From: Saccharospirillum sp040881935
Lineage (GTDB): Bacteria; Pseudomonadota; Gammaproteobacteria; Pseudomonadales; Natronospirillaceae
Assembly (NCBI RefSeq): GCF_040881935.1
Contig: NZ_JBBECH010000038.1
Coordinates: 49,221-113,220, forward strand
Direction: 5' to 3'
DNA length: 64,000 nt
The position numbers and the translations under genes are program-made. This document shows, one piece after another, positions 42,716-51,305 of this stretch. Under the pieces are notes generated by a model. That model had not been told where the DNA came from. It made no database searches and saw only the letters and a list, made by a program, of their open reading frames with translations. Each line of letters opens with the position of its first letter. Position 1 is the stretch's first letter.

Positions 42716-43768
42716 TCATTGCCTGCCATCCTCAATCTTCTCATCGACCCGCTCTCGTTCTTCCTGGTTGGTATTCGGTTCTTCCTGCTCGGCTTCTGCA
42801 CCGGGTTCCAGGCTGAGTTCGATAAACACAGGGAAGTGATCAGACCCCCAGGCGGGGCCTCTCTTTATACGTACAAGTTTGAAATGATCGGTGTGAAAAA
42901 CGTGATCTAATGGCCAACGCAAAAGCAGGCTTTTTGCATTAAAAGTGCTAAACATTCCTCTTCCCACTCGGGGGTCGAGCAAGCCACTGGCTTTTTGAAA
43001 CAGTTTTGTAGTGTAAGACCAGGCTACATCGTTGAAGTCTCCGGCAACAATGGTTGGCTCATCGCGCTTTTCGACTTCTTTTCCTACGATCAGTACTTCC
43101 GCGTCTCGTTCCGTCGTCTCTGTAGCGTACTTGGGGTTAGGCGGGTCCGGGTGAACGAAATGCATAAAAACCCGGTCATTTGAAGGCAATACCACCTGCA
43201 TGTGCATTGAAGGGACACTGTCTTCAAGAATAAACCGGATCTGCGGGTCAATCATTTCCAGTCGACTATACACGAGCATGCCATAGGTGGTGTCAAGCGG
43301 GTTTTTGAGCGTGTGCGGATAGGTATCTTCCAGTGTTTTGAGCGCTTCTTCCCACCATTCGTCTGTTTCCATGGTTAAAATAACATCCGGATCAAACTCC
43401 CGCACGATATCCAGAAAAGCGCCTGACTCCCGGTTGTCCATCAACACATTGGCCACGAGCAACTTGAGATGAGCGTCATTCGAGTCCGACTCAGACCCCA
43501 GAACCTGTTTGGGCATTAGTACTGTGTACGGAAACATCTTTACGATCTGATACCCCACAGCCAACAACAACAGCCCCAGTAAAACCGTTTCATAGATGCG
43601 GTGTGTATCCCAAAAATAGAGATAGAGAGTAATAACCACGATGCCAGCAATGGCAATCTGCCCTCTTGGAAAATCCAAAACACGAATCCACCATTGGTTG
43701 AAACGCAATAGTGGAAGAGCCGTAGCTATCACCAGCAACAGGGCTAATACGACCAGAATAATTTTCAT
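42716..43768 (-). CDS. Membrane-anchored endonuclease/exonuclease/phosphatase family protein
   Basis: 350 residues. Three hydrophobic helices in the first about 85 residues, then an EEP domain: LLVANVLMDN, METDEWWEEAL, VAGDFNDVAWS and the catalytic GSDHFPVFIEL. The C-terminal 25 residues are acidic and polar. Such proteins may act on phospholipid, nucleotide or nucleic acid substrates; which one is unknown. Confidence 0.87.
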   Translation of the reverse strand: MKIILVVLALLLVIATALPLLRFNQWWIRVLDFPRGQIAIAGIVVITLYLYFWDTHRIYETVLLGLLLLAVGYQIVKMFPYTVLMPKQVLGSESDSNDAHLKLLVANVLMDNRESGAFLDIVREFDPDVILTMETDEWWEEALKTLEDTYPHTLKNPLDTTYGMLVYSRLEMIDPQIRFILEDSVPSMHMQVVLPSNDRVFMHFVHPDPPNPKYATETTERDAEVLIVGKEVEKRDEPTIVAGDFNDVAWSYTTKLFQKASGLLDPRVGRGMFSTFNAKSLLLRWPLDHVFHTDHFKLVRIKRGPAWGSDHFPVFIELSLEPGAEAEQEEPNTNQEERERVDEKIEDGRQ

Positions 43769-43884
43769 AGGATTTGCACAGGCTCTTTGCAGGAGCCTGA
43801 CTTAACGAGAAACTTGACCGGCTCGATTATACAGGCACCTACATCGTGAGAGTGTTGAACGCCAACCTGAGATGGAACAGGGAA

Positions 43885-44049
43885 TCAATTACCGTCAGTG
43901 GCATCCTCAACAGCATCACCTGTGTCTTCGATGGTGTCATCCATCTGTTCACCTGCGTCTTCGAGAGGGCTATCCTTATCGCAACCAGCCAGCATGATTA
44001 TCAGGACACTCGCCAGCACAGTTGTGGTAATGGTTTTGTTGAATTTCAT
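43885..44049 (-). CDS. Small acidic lipoprotein, 54 residues
   Basis: Begins MKFNKTITTTVLASVLIIML and has lipobox LAGC (Cys23). The mature part of 32 residues is a strongly acidic repeat of the type EDAGEQMDDTIEDTGDAVED, likely an amphipathic helix. AAGGAG lies 11 bp upstream of ATG 44049. It is too short for common gene callers. The plan resembles entericidin-like or other stress lipoproteins, but I cannot name the family. Confidence 0.75.
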   Translation of the reverse strand: MKFNKTITTTVLASVLIIMLAGCDKDSPLEDAGEQMDDTIEDTGDAVEDATDGN

Positions 44050-44164
44050 GGTTCATTCACTCCTTCTGGGTTGTTAAAAGTAAACTTTTAGGGAACCCCT
44101 ATTGTTTCCTTACCAATTCCCAACAAATATGAATCACATCATGGCAGTCTTTCCCAACATGATC

Positions 44165-44180
44165 TGTGCGCTTGCGCACA
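44165..44180. promoter_or_regulatory. Palindrome TGTGCGCTTGCGCACA
   Basis: A 7-bp inverted repeat with a TT centre, 116 bp upstream of the small lipoprotein and about 190 bp upstream of the YqjD-like gene on the other strand. It shares GTGCGC-TW-GCGCAC with the site at 42640. A second palindrome TTATTTGGTAAATAA lies at 44231-44245. The rest of the 324-bp gap holds no gene I can support. Confidence 0.5.
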
Positions 44181-44373
44181 AACAGATTTCCAGGAAACTC
44201 GAGGCCAAAAGGCGCTACAAAATCAACGGATTATTTGGTAAATAACCGGATAGACAGCTGTCTCTGTTCGTTGTCGCGCAGACGGTGGGTGTTATTTACG
44301 GGAGACTTTCAGGTACTTATCTGTGGATGCCGAACTGCATCCACTCATACCCCCCAAAGCAATGGAGAATACC

Positions 44374-44661
44374 ATGACTAAACAAACCAGTAGCGACCAC
44401 TCCACCACAGACCGTCTCTCTGAGAGCGCTCATGAATCAGTGGACCATATCGCAAAAACGGCAGGCAAAGCCGAAGAGCGAATTCGCCATGAGGCGGCAT
44501 ATGCACAGGCTCATGTCAAGGAAGCCGGACAGAAGACCAAAGAGCGCACCGAAGACACCCTGCAATCTATCAGTGGATTCGTTCGCGAAAACCCGCTGAT
44601 GTCTGTGGGCCTCGCCTTCGCTGCGGGATCCTTGCTGTCTGCCTTAAAGCGGAAACCATAA
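44374..44661 (+). CDS. ElaB/YqjD-like DUF883 protein
   Basis: 95 residues: a polar, charged helical region, then one C-terminal hydrophobic helix (RENPLMSVGLAFAAGSLLSA) ending in KRKP. E. coli YqjD and ElaB are stationary-phase inner-membrane proteins that bind ribosomes through the N-terminal part. ATG 44374 has GGAGA upstream. It overlaps the next gene by 1 bp (TAATG). Confidence 0.9.
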   Translation: MTKQTSSDHSTTDRLSESAHESVDHIAKTAGKAEERIRHEAAYAQAHVKEAGQKTKERTEDTLQSISGFVRENPLMSVGLAFAAGSLLSALKRKP

Positions 44662-44942
44662 TGTCCCGTCGGAACCAGTTAAAGCAGGAAGCCGCGCAAT
44701 TGCGCGGTGACATTGATCGTTGCACCAGTCTAATCCATCGGCGTATCAACGGCCTGATGCATCAAACAATGACTCTGGCTCGCAGCCCTGCTGCACTGCC
44801 GGTTGCCTTTGCCAGTGGCGTACTGGCAGAACGCATTGGTGTGTCCGGCATCAAACATGCTCACCAGCTAATTACCAGCCTGGCAGGCCAGGTAAAAGCC
44901 GGGCAAATCATTTCCGGCTATATCCGCTCATCAATACTCTGA
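44661..44942 (+). CDS. YqjK-like small protein
   Basis: 93 residues. A charged N-terminal helix (QLKQEAAQLRGDIDRCTSL) precedes a moderately hydrophobic middle (SPAALPVAFASGVLAERIG). Similar small proteins follow yqjD/yqjE in other gammaproteobacteria. TAATG coupling to the YqjD-like gene supports a real gene. Confidence 0.65.
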   Translation: MSRRNQLKQEAAQLRGDIDRCTSLIHRRINGLMHQTMTLARSPAALPVAFASGVLAERIGVSGIKHAHQLITSLAGQVKAGQIISGYIRSSIL

Positions 44943-44947
44943 TCCGC

Positions 44948-45370
44948 CTATTCCTCCAGCCCCTGCGCTGCAGGGTCTACGAGAGACCGCGCCTGAATTA
45001 GCATATCGTTAACGCTAGCGCGGCTTTCGCGAAACGTGAGGTCCCGCGCAATGGTCCGCAATCGCCAGTATGCCAGGGCCGCAAGCACAAAGTTGGCCAG
45101 CGCTACCGTCAGCATGGCGCCCACCAGGTGGAAAGCCTGCAAGCTCATCAGTGCAAACACGGCAGCCGCTCCGGCGAACAACCAGCCGCTTGCCAGCAGC
45201 AACGCAAACACCGAGTATAATCCAATCATCGCCAATCCCGTATGGCCGAACAGGCGCGTCTCTACCAATAACAGGCGCACCATGTCGGACGACAGGGTTT
45301 TAAGGATGAGAAAGAGCCTCTGGGTATCGTTGGCAACACCCTGGCTAACGCCAGATTCTTTCATGACCAT
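44948..45370 (-). CDS. YqjE-like membrane protein (phage-holin-superfamily III)
   Basis: 140 residues with two hydrophobic helices (about 48-75 and 80-105) flanked by helical charged ends. It resembles YqjE, placed by databases in a 'holin' family although it is a chromosomal stress protein. In E. coli yqjD-yqjE-yqjK are one operon; here the yqjE-like gene reads against the other two and is coupled to the permease gene (10-bp overlap). Confidence 0.8.
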   Translation of the reverse strand: MVMKESGVSQGVANDTQRLFLILKTLSSDMVRLLLVETRLFGHTGLAMIGLYSVFALLLASGWLFAGAAAVFALMSLQAFHLVGAMLTVALANFVLAALAYWRLRTIARDLTFRESRASVNDMLIQARSLVDPAAQGLEE

Positions 45371-46539
45371 ATCTCCCGGTTGTCCAAATTGCGTTTCAGG
45401 CTGGCCTTAACCTCGCTCCAAATGGCTACGATAAACGCCGTCAGGGGGACTGCCAGTACCATACCAATAACCCCACCCAGGACTATCCCCCAGAAAAACA
45501 GTGAGATAACCACGAGTGCCGGATGCAGGCCAGAGCGGTTGGCCATTATTTTGGGCGTCAGCAACCAGCTTTCGACCAGTTGCACCGCCGCGAACACCAC
45601 GCCGGCCAGGAGCAATAACTGAATGCCACCATCTGGCTGCAGATAAGCCATAGGCAACACCACCAACAGGCCGATCAATGAACCGAGAAAAGGAACAATG
45701 TTCAGCAACCCCAACACCAGACCAATAAGGATGCCTAACTTGAGGCTGACCAATGTAAAGCCAACGGCATAGAGTATTCCCATGCTAACGGCAATGATTA
45801 ACTGGCCCTGAAAGAAAGTGGTGACGTATTCCACAAACATATCCAGAAAATACAATGATTTCTGCTGAGTAGGCTTGCGAAAAACGGATAACAGTTCGGT
45901 TATCTGCCCCCTAATCGTGCCCCCCGAGAGCAGAGTGAAGAACAGGAACAGAGGCACAAAGCTCAAGCCCACCAAAAACCCGAGGTAGGACATGATAGCA
46001 CTGCTCGTGCTTCCCAGGTCTGGCATCACCGATTCGGACTCTTCCTCTCCGTTGCTCTCAATATTGGATGAAATCATGGAACTGATTTCCGGAAAGCTGA
46101 AGGAAAAATGTGCCTGCCAACTTGCCAGCAAGTCAGGCAAAACGGTCAACAACTGGATGACCTGATTAACAACAATAGGAACGAGCAAGAAAAACAGGCT
46201 ACCCACTCCCGTAAAAAAGGCCACTAACACAAAAATGGTGGCCAGCAAATGTGGTAGATGAAGCCGACGCTCGAGAAACTCCACCACAGGGTGAAGCACA
46301 AGAGCCAGTATGCCAGCGATTGAAAGTGACAGGAGCAAATTGTAGAACACACCGAGTATCCAGCTAAGTGCCCACACGGAGATCCCGATCAACGCCGTCA
46401 GCGCAACCAAGGAAGCCATAACTGACGTATAGCGAAATAAACGCAGCTCACCCGCACTGAACAATCGGTTGTCCGGATGCAATACCGGCGAGTATTCACT
46501 GGCATCGTCAACCGAAGGTTCATGTACATTGTGCCGCAT
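45361..46539 (-). CDS. AI-2E family transporter
   Basis: 392 residues, seven to eight hydrophobic segments, with GILALVLHPVVEFLERRL early and VLGLLNIVPFLGSLIGLL late, which are marks of the PF01594 family. Some members export autoinducer-2 or act as Na+(Li+)/H+ antiporters in salt-tolerant bacteria; the substrate here is unknown. AAGGAG precedes ATG 46539. Confidence 0.88.
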   Translation of the reverse strand: MRHNVHEPSVDDASEYSPVLHPDNRLFSAGELRLFRYTSVMASLVALTALIGISVWALSWILGVFYNLLLSLSIAGILALVLHPVVEFLERRLHLPHLLATIFVLVAFFTGVGSLFFLLVPIVVNQVIQLLTVLPDLLASWQAHFSFSFPEISSMISSNIESNGEEESESVMPDLGSTSSAIMSYLGFLVGLSFVPLFLFFTLLSGGTIRGQITELLSVFRKPTQQKSLYFLDMFVEYVTTFFQGQLIIAVSMGILYAVGFTLVSLKLGILIGLVLGLLNIVPFLGSLIGLLVVLPMAYLQPDGGIQLLLLAGVVFAAVQLVESWLLTPKIMANRSGLHPALVVISLFFWGIVLGGVIGMVLAVPLTAFIVAIWSEVKASLKRNLDNREIWS

Positions 46540-46701
46540 TACAACTCCTTACGTTAGTGGCGTGCGGATCTATCCGGCAACAACACAATACCCAGTGTTC
46601 TACTACTCACTATTTAGAACTCCCTTTGATGGATCGACGGGGTTTAATGGGTATGCAGTCGCCGGACCCGTATGTACTCTTCAATCGCCTCATTAAACCG
46701 T

Positions 46702-46881
46702 TCATTTCGATTTTTTCTTGGGATCGTCGTTGATTTCTCCCAACACAGCTCCGGACTTTCCGCTTTGCTTACCAGACTTTCCCTTTTGCTCAGTGCTTTT
46801 GTCACCGGTCGTTTTACCGCCAGCCTCCTTGACCTTTCCTTTCTCCTTGTTCGCCTGATCCTGAACCTGATTCTTGTTCAT
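46702..46881 (-). CDS. CsbD family stress protein
   Basis: 59 residues, hydrophilic, Lys/Gly-rich. It begins MNKNQVQDQANKEKGKVKEA, followed by GGKTTGDKSTEQKGKSGKQ; the KGKVKEAGGK motif is the CsbD signature. GGAG lies 9 bp upstream of ATG 46881. A longer hydrophobic open frame on the plus strand covers the same bases (46672-46899) and is a shadow. CsbD-like proteins are abundant in stationary phase and general stress; mechanism unknown. Confidence 0.85.
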   Translation of the reverse strand: MNKNQVQDQANKEKGKVKEAGGKTTGDKSTEQKGKSGKQSGKSGAVLGEINDDPKKKSK

Positions 46882-47405
46882 GAGCTAATCTCCAGATAAG
46901 TGTTTTGTTGTGGTTTCGCCTCAGACCATAAACGATCAAAGATACACAACGAGGCTCCCAAATAGACGATATTTGATGTTTGATTACGGGTCTGTGCGTT
47001 GTCTAACGTACGCAACTCGCTTCGAGAGATCAGGAAACCTCTTCCTACGTAATCCGGTACCCGCGTCACGTATTGTGGGTGGCAGCCAAACAGTGGTGGA
47101 CCCTCGTTGGTTTCAGCCTCGCGTCGTTACCTTGTCACACTGTGTTCAAAGCTGACGTTTACAAGACAGTGCGATCATCGGGTACGCCGTGCGGGTGTTA
47201 GCGGGTATGTCGTAGCTTGAGTGGCGAGAAAATCTTTTATCCAGGGTGCGCTTACGAACAGACAACATAGAGGTCAGGCAATGACTATGAGGGTATGCGT
47301 TTGCGTTGGCTGACAGCCTTGGTATTCGCTTTGATACAATCGGCGCATAGCACGTAATGGCGCAATTAGGACTTCCATCGAAACAACACAAGTAAGGAAC
47401 TTCCC
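46882..47405. other. 524-bp stretch without a supported gene
   Basis: No frame has convincing protein character. The right end should carry the promoter of the outer-membrane barrel gene; CTGACA near 47310 followed by GATACAAT near 47332 is a possible weak promoter. The left end should carry the CsbD promoter. Confidence 0.4.
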
Positions 47406-47954
47406 ATGATCAGAGTCAACACTGCAGCAATCACCCTCTGCCTTTTCGGTGCACTACCCGTGGCAGCCATAGCAGAAACCATACAGTTCGGCCCGGATCA
47501 CGACGAACAGGAATTCTCCATCTCCGGAACCGGCAGCAGCGATCAGGAATTCAACAGCGGTAGCTTTGGCGTGACTGGCGATCTCGGCTGGTATTTGGGA
47601 GATAGCCTGGTCGCCGGTATCCGGCAGAGCGTCAATTACGCCAGCATCAGTGGCGAAAGCATTAGCAATGATTTCTGGAACGGTTCGACGCGTGGTTACG
47701 CCAACTATCAATTCCTGGATGATCGCGCACGGCCGTTCGTCGGCGGTAGCCTGGGGGGAATCTATGGTGACGGTGTCAATAACAGCGCTTTCGCTGGCCT
47801 GGAAACCGGTTTAAAATACTACGTGCAGTCGAAGACTTACTTCCTCTCGCGCGTCGAGTATCAATTCCTGTTCGAAAGCACCAGCGACGCTTCAGATTCA
47901 TTCCAGGATGACGGTATCTGGGCTTATACAGCAGGCCTGGGTTACAACTTCTAA
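47406..47954 (+). CDS. Small outer-membrane beta-barrel protein
   Basis: 182 residues. Sec signal (TLCLFGALPVAAIAETIQ) followed by alternating strands typical of an eight-strand barrel, ending in AYTAGLGYNF with terminal Phe. A plausible reading is an OmpX/OmpW-like barrel (porin-fold PF13505 type). AAGGAA precedes ATG 47406. Confidence 0.8.
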   Translation: MIRVNTAAITLCLFGALPVAAIAETIQFGPDHDEQEFSISGTGSSDQEFNSGSFGVTGDLGWYLGDSLVAGIRQSVNYASISGESISNDFWNGSTRGYANYQFLDDRARPFVGGSLGGIYGDGVNNSAFAGLETGLKYYVQSKTYFLSRVEYQFLFESTSDASDSFQDDGIWAYTAGLGYNF

Positions 47955-48105
47955 GAAACCTTTCCTGAGCTAGTTCCAGGCACTTGGTTTCAGACATTAT
48001 GTTTCAAGCAACGTCACCGGGCGGCGTCAGCCGCGCCGGTGTACTGTCGCCTGGAAAACCTCCGGCGCATCACGGTCCAGCGACTTCTCGGACCGGAAAA
48101 GCGAG

Positions 48106-48573
48106 TCAGTCCCGCTTGTCTCGCGATGACCCCAGCAGCGCTTTTGCAGGGGTCATGACCCGCAGGGTAAAGAAGGTGAGAACGCTCAGAATCAGCGCGA
48201 TTTCGAGTCGCCCGGTAGCTACGGATACCCCGATTGCACCGGTTAACCACAGGCTTGCTGCGGTGGCAGTTCCGGAAACAAAACTCTCACCATTCACGAC
48301 ATTCTTCAGGATGGCACCGCCGCCAATAAACCCTATACCGGTAATAATACCCTCCATGACACGTGCTTCTGCATCCGTTGAACTCAGCACCTGTAGGCCG
48401 ACCAGCATATAGCCGCAGGCGGCAACAGCGACCAGGGGAAAGGTACGCAGGCCTGCCGTACGTTCATGTTTTTCTCGGTCCCATCCAATCGGCAGGGCAA
48501 GGATATAGGCGTACAACAAGTCGCGAATATGCAGTGCAACAACACTCCATTCAAGATCCGGTATCAGGCTCAT
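48106..48573 (-). CDS. MgtC/SapB family membrane protein
   Basis: 155 residues with five hydrophobic helices; the ILALPIGWDREKHERTAGLRT segment, RVMEGIITGIGFIGGGAILK and the TAASLWLTGAIGVSVATG segment are MgtC marks. MgtC proteins modulate F-ATPase and Mg2+ or acid stress responses. ATG 48573 is chosen (GGAGCGGAAG upstream); the frame is open to 48636. Confidence 0.9.
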   Translation of the reverse strand: MSLIPDLEWSVVALHIRDLLYAYILALPIGWDREKHERTAGLRTFPLVAVAACGYMLVGLQVLSSTDAEARVMEGIITGIGFIGGGAILKNVVNGESFVSGTATAASLWLTGAIGVSVATGRLEIALILSVLTFFTLRVMTPAKALLGSSRDKRD

Positions 48574-48869
48574 CTTCCGCTCCAGCGGGTCAAAAGGGGC
48601 TTCTCGAAAGTAATCGGGTAATCGCTGTTTGTCCACTTTAAGGAATGACTCAGCATCGGGTTAACCACAAGGCAGCGAAAGAAAGGTAATCGGTAGGGTG
48701 CGTTGCCAAACTGACCGTAAACGACGCTGGAGCACCGAATCAGGCCCATAGCAATCCAAGCGTTCGTTTTCGCACAGACAGCTCTGGCCAGTGGTATGAA
48801 AATCGTCAACAAACAGCGCTTCGAGCGGTTTATTGATCGACCCTTTCCCCACTCACCCGGAGAACAACC

Positions 48870-51296
48870 ATGGCCAGGAACAAGCAACCAGATCGGTCAT
48901 CGCGAGTAAAAAGCAAAGACGGAAAATCCCCCAAATCTCAGGATAATGGCGGCGCACTCAAAACAAACGATATTGTCGCGGAGCAAGCCAGTGCTAGCGA
49001 CGATCTCGTCGCCGCGATGCCCTTTAATACCAACAAAGCGCTCGAGCACGGTCGCGACAATGCAGTAGCGCCACCGCCTGGAGTGACCGTAGAACCCAGC
49101 AGCAGTGCGCTGACCGCGAGCACCGCAACGGAAGAGACCGGAACTGCGAAAACCGGCGATGCAGCACAGCTTGGAGAGAACGCAACCGTCGCTTCGCTGG
49201 AACGCGTTAGAGTGGACGCAAGCGACCGACCGCTGACAACCAATCAGGGAGTTTCTATTGGGGATAACCAGAACACACTTAAAGCGGGCTTACGGGGCCC
49301 GTCTTTACTCGAAGATTTCATTCTGCGGGAGAAAATCACCCACTTCGATCACGAACGTATTCCTGAGCGTATCGTCCACGCGCGCGGCTCGGCTGCGCAC
49401 GGGTACTTCGAAGCCTATGACGCGCTGACCAAGCTCACTCGTGCAACGCCGTTCGCCGAGAAAGGCAAAGTCACCCCCGTGTTTGTACGCTTTTCCACGG
49501 TAGCCGGTGAACGCGGTTCGAAAGACACCGCGCGTGACGCGCGTGGCTTCGCAGTGAAGTTTTATACCGACGAAGGCAACTGGGATCTGGTCGGGAACAA
49601 CATACCGGTCTTTTTCATTCAGGATGCAATGAAATTTCCTGATCTGGTCCACGCTCTCAAGCCAGAACCGCACCACGGCATGCCTCAGGCAGCCTCCGCC
49701 CACGATACGTTCTGGGATTTTGTCTCACTGATGCCGGAATCCACTCACATGCTGATGTGGGTAATGTCGGATCGCGCGATACCACGCAGTTACCGGATGA
49801 TGCAGGGTTTTGGTGTGCATACCTTTCGCCTGATCAACGACCAGGGTCAGTCCGTTTTTTGCAAGTTCCACTGGACGCCGCTTCTGGGGACCCATTCACT
49901 GCTCTGGGATGAAGCAGTGAAAATATCGGGCGCAGACCCCGATTTTCATCGACGTGACCTGTGGGAGGCCATCGAATCGGGTGAGTTTCCGGAATGGGAA
50001 CTGGGGCTGCAAATCTTCACTGAAGAACAAGCCGATGGCTTCAGCTTCGATGTGCTCGACTCAACCAAAATAATACCCGAGGAACTGGTACCGCTTACGC
50101 CTGTCGGCCGCATGGTTCTGAACCGAAACCCCGACAACTTCTTCGCAGAGACTGAGCAGGTCGCGTTTTGCACCGCACATATAATACCGGGTATCGACTT
50201 CTCCAACGACCCGTTACTCGCGGGTCGAATCCATTCCTACTCCGATACCCAGATCACCCGACTCGGCGGCCCTAACTTCCATGAAATACCGATCAACTCA
50301 CCCCTTGCGCAGGTACAGAACAACCAGCGCGATGGGATGCACCGTCAGGCGCTGAATCGCGGGCGCGTTGCCTATGAGCCGAACTCCCTGGCAGGCGGCT
50401 GCCCCTTCCAGGCAGGCACCATGGGGTTCGTTTCCTTCCCCGAGGCCAGTGCAGAAGATAAAGTCCGCGGCAAGCCGGATAAGTTTGCCGAACACTACGT
50501 GCAGGCTACTTTATTCTTCGACAGTCAGACAGAGTTTGAAAAAGCACACATTGCCGCCGCCTTCCGATTCGAACTGAGCAAAGTCGCGGTACCTGCCATT
50601 CGCGAACGGATGCTGTCCTCGCTGGTAAATGTATCGCAGGAACTCGCTGCGGAGGTCGCGCTAGGCCTGGGCATGGCGGTGCCCGATGCCATGCCGAAGA
50701 CTATCGTCGATCCACAACCGCCAGAAGTGACCGTTTCTCCGGCATTATCGCTAATGGCACGACCCGGCGAACGCGGTATCCGCACCCGACAGATCGCTGT
50801 TTTGGTTGAGGATGGTGTCGACCATGCCTCGCTTGCTGGCCTCTTTGGTGCACTGACGGACGAAGGCGCCGTCGTTCATTTTGTTGGAACACGGGTGGGC
50901 CTGTTCACCGCTTCTTCCGGTGAACCGATAGAAGCGGACAAATCTATGGAAAATTTTCCAGGCGTCCTCTTCGATGCATTGGTAATACCGGATGGAAATG
51001 ACGCGATCCAGGCGCTTCTCGGTAACGGACATACCCTCGCTTTTATTGACGATATGTTCCTGCACTGCAAAACGATTCTCGCTTTGGGTTCAGGACGCGA
51101 GTTACTGGAAATATCAGGTATCGGGTCTGTGATGGAAAAAGACCCCGGAATCTTACTGGCAGACGCCGCCGATGCGGCTGAAACCGCCTCGGCATTCATA
51201 AAAGCGATTGCGGCTCATCGACATACATCCCGCGACAGCGACCCACCCACAAACTATCGCAGCCCGACTGTCGGCGCGCTGCCTAACCGTGTTTAG
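48870..51296 (+). CDS. katE: Catalase HPII, large-subunit monofunctional
   Basis: 808 residues. After an unusually long, low-complexity N-terminal region (about 135 residues, rich in Ala, Ser, Thr), the heme catalase core has active-site His170 (RIVHARGSAAHGYF), Asn243 (VGNNIPVFF) and proximal heme ligand Tyr457 (HSYSDTQITRLGGPNF). The C-terminal about 130 residues are the flavodoxin/DJ-1-like domain of large catalases (QIAVLVEDGVDHASLAG). Destroys H2O2 in stationary phase. It is followed 9 bp on by a ferritin-like gene. The 296 bp upstream hold no gene that I can support. Confidence 0.95.
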   Translation: MARNKQPDRSSRVKSKDGKSPKSQDNGGALKTNDIVAEQASASDDLVAAMPFNTNKALEHGRDNAVAPPPGVTVEPSSSALTASTATEETGTAKTGDAAQLGENATVASLERVRVDASDRPLTTNQGVSIGDNQNTLKAGLRGPSLLEDFILREKITHFDHERIPERIVHARGSAAHGYFEAYDALTKLTRATPFAEKGKVTPVFVRFSTVAGERGSKDTARDARGFAVKFYTDEGNWDLVGNNIPVFFIQDAMKFPDLVHALKPEPHHGMPQAASAHDTFWDFVSLMPESTHMLMWVMSDRAIPRSYRMMQGFGVHTFRLINDQGQSVFCKFHWTPLLGTHSLLWDEAVKISGADPDFHRRDLWEAIESGEFPEWELGLQIFTEEQADGFSFDVLDSTKIIPEELVPLTPVGRMVLNRNPDNFFAETEQVAFCTAHIIPGIDFSNDPLLAGRIHSYSDTQITRLGGPNFHEIPINSPLAQVQNNQRDGMHRQALNRGRVAYEPNSLAGGCPFQAGTMGFVSFPEASAEDKVRGKPDKFAEHYVQATLFFDSQTEFEKAHIAAAFRFELSKVAVPAIRERMLSSLVNVSQELAAEVALGLGMAVPDAMPKTIVDPQPPEVTVSPALSLMARPGERGIRTRQIAVLVEDGVDHASLAGLFGALTDEGAVVHFVGTRVGLFTASSGEPIEADKSMENFPGVLFDALVIPDGNDAIQALLGNGHTLAFIDDMFLHCKTILALGSGRELLEISGIGSVMEKDPGILLADAADAAETASAFIKAIAAHRHTSRDSDPPTNYRSPTVGALPNRV

Positions 51297-51305
51297 GAGA
51301 TTTTG

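Noticed and set aside
44948..45370. Prophage holin
   Set aside because: The family name is misleading; neighbours are chromosomal stress genes and no other phage gene is present.
45361..46539. Proof of autoinducer-2 signalling
   Set aside because: The AI-2E family name does not show AI-2 transport; no luxS or lsr gene is in the window.
46672..46899. 75-residue hydrophobic plus-strand protein
   Set aside because: The opposite strand encodes a clear CsbD protein with a ribosome site; the hydrophobic reading is the complement of its Lys-rich codons.
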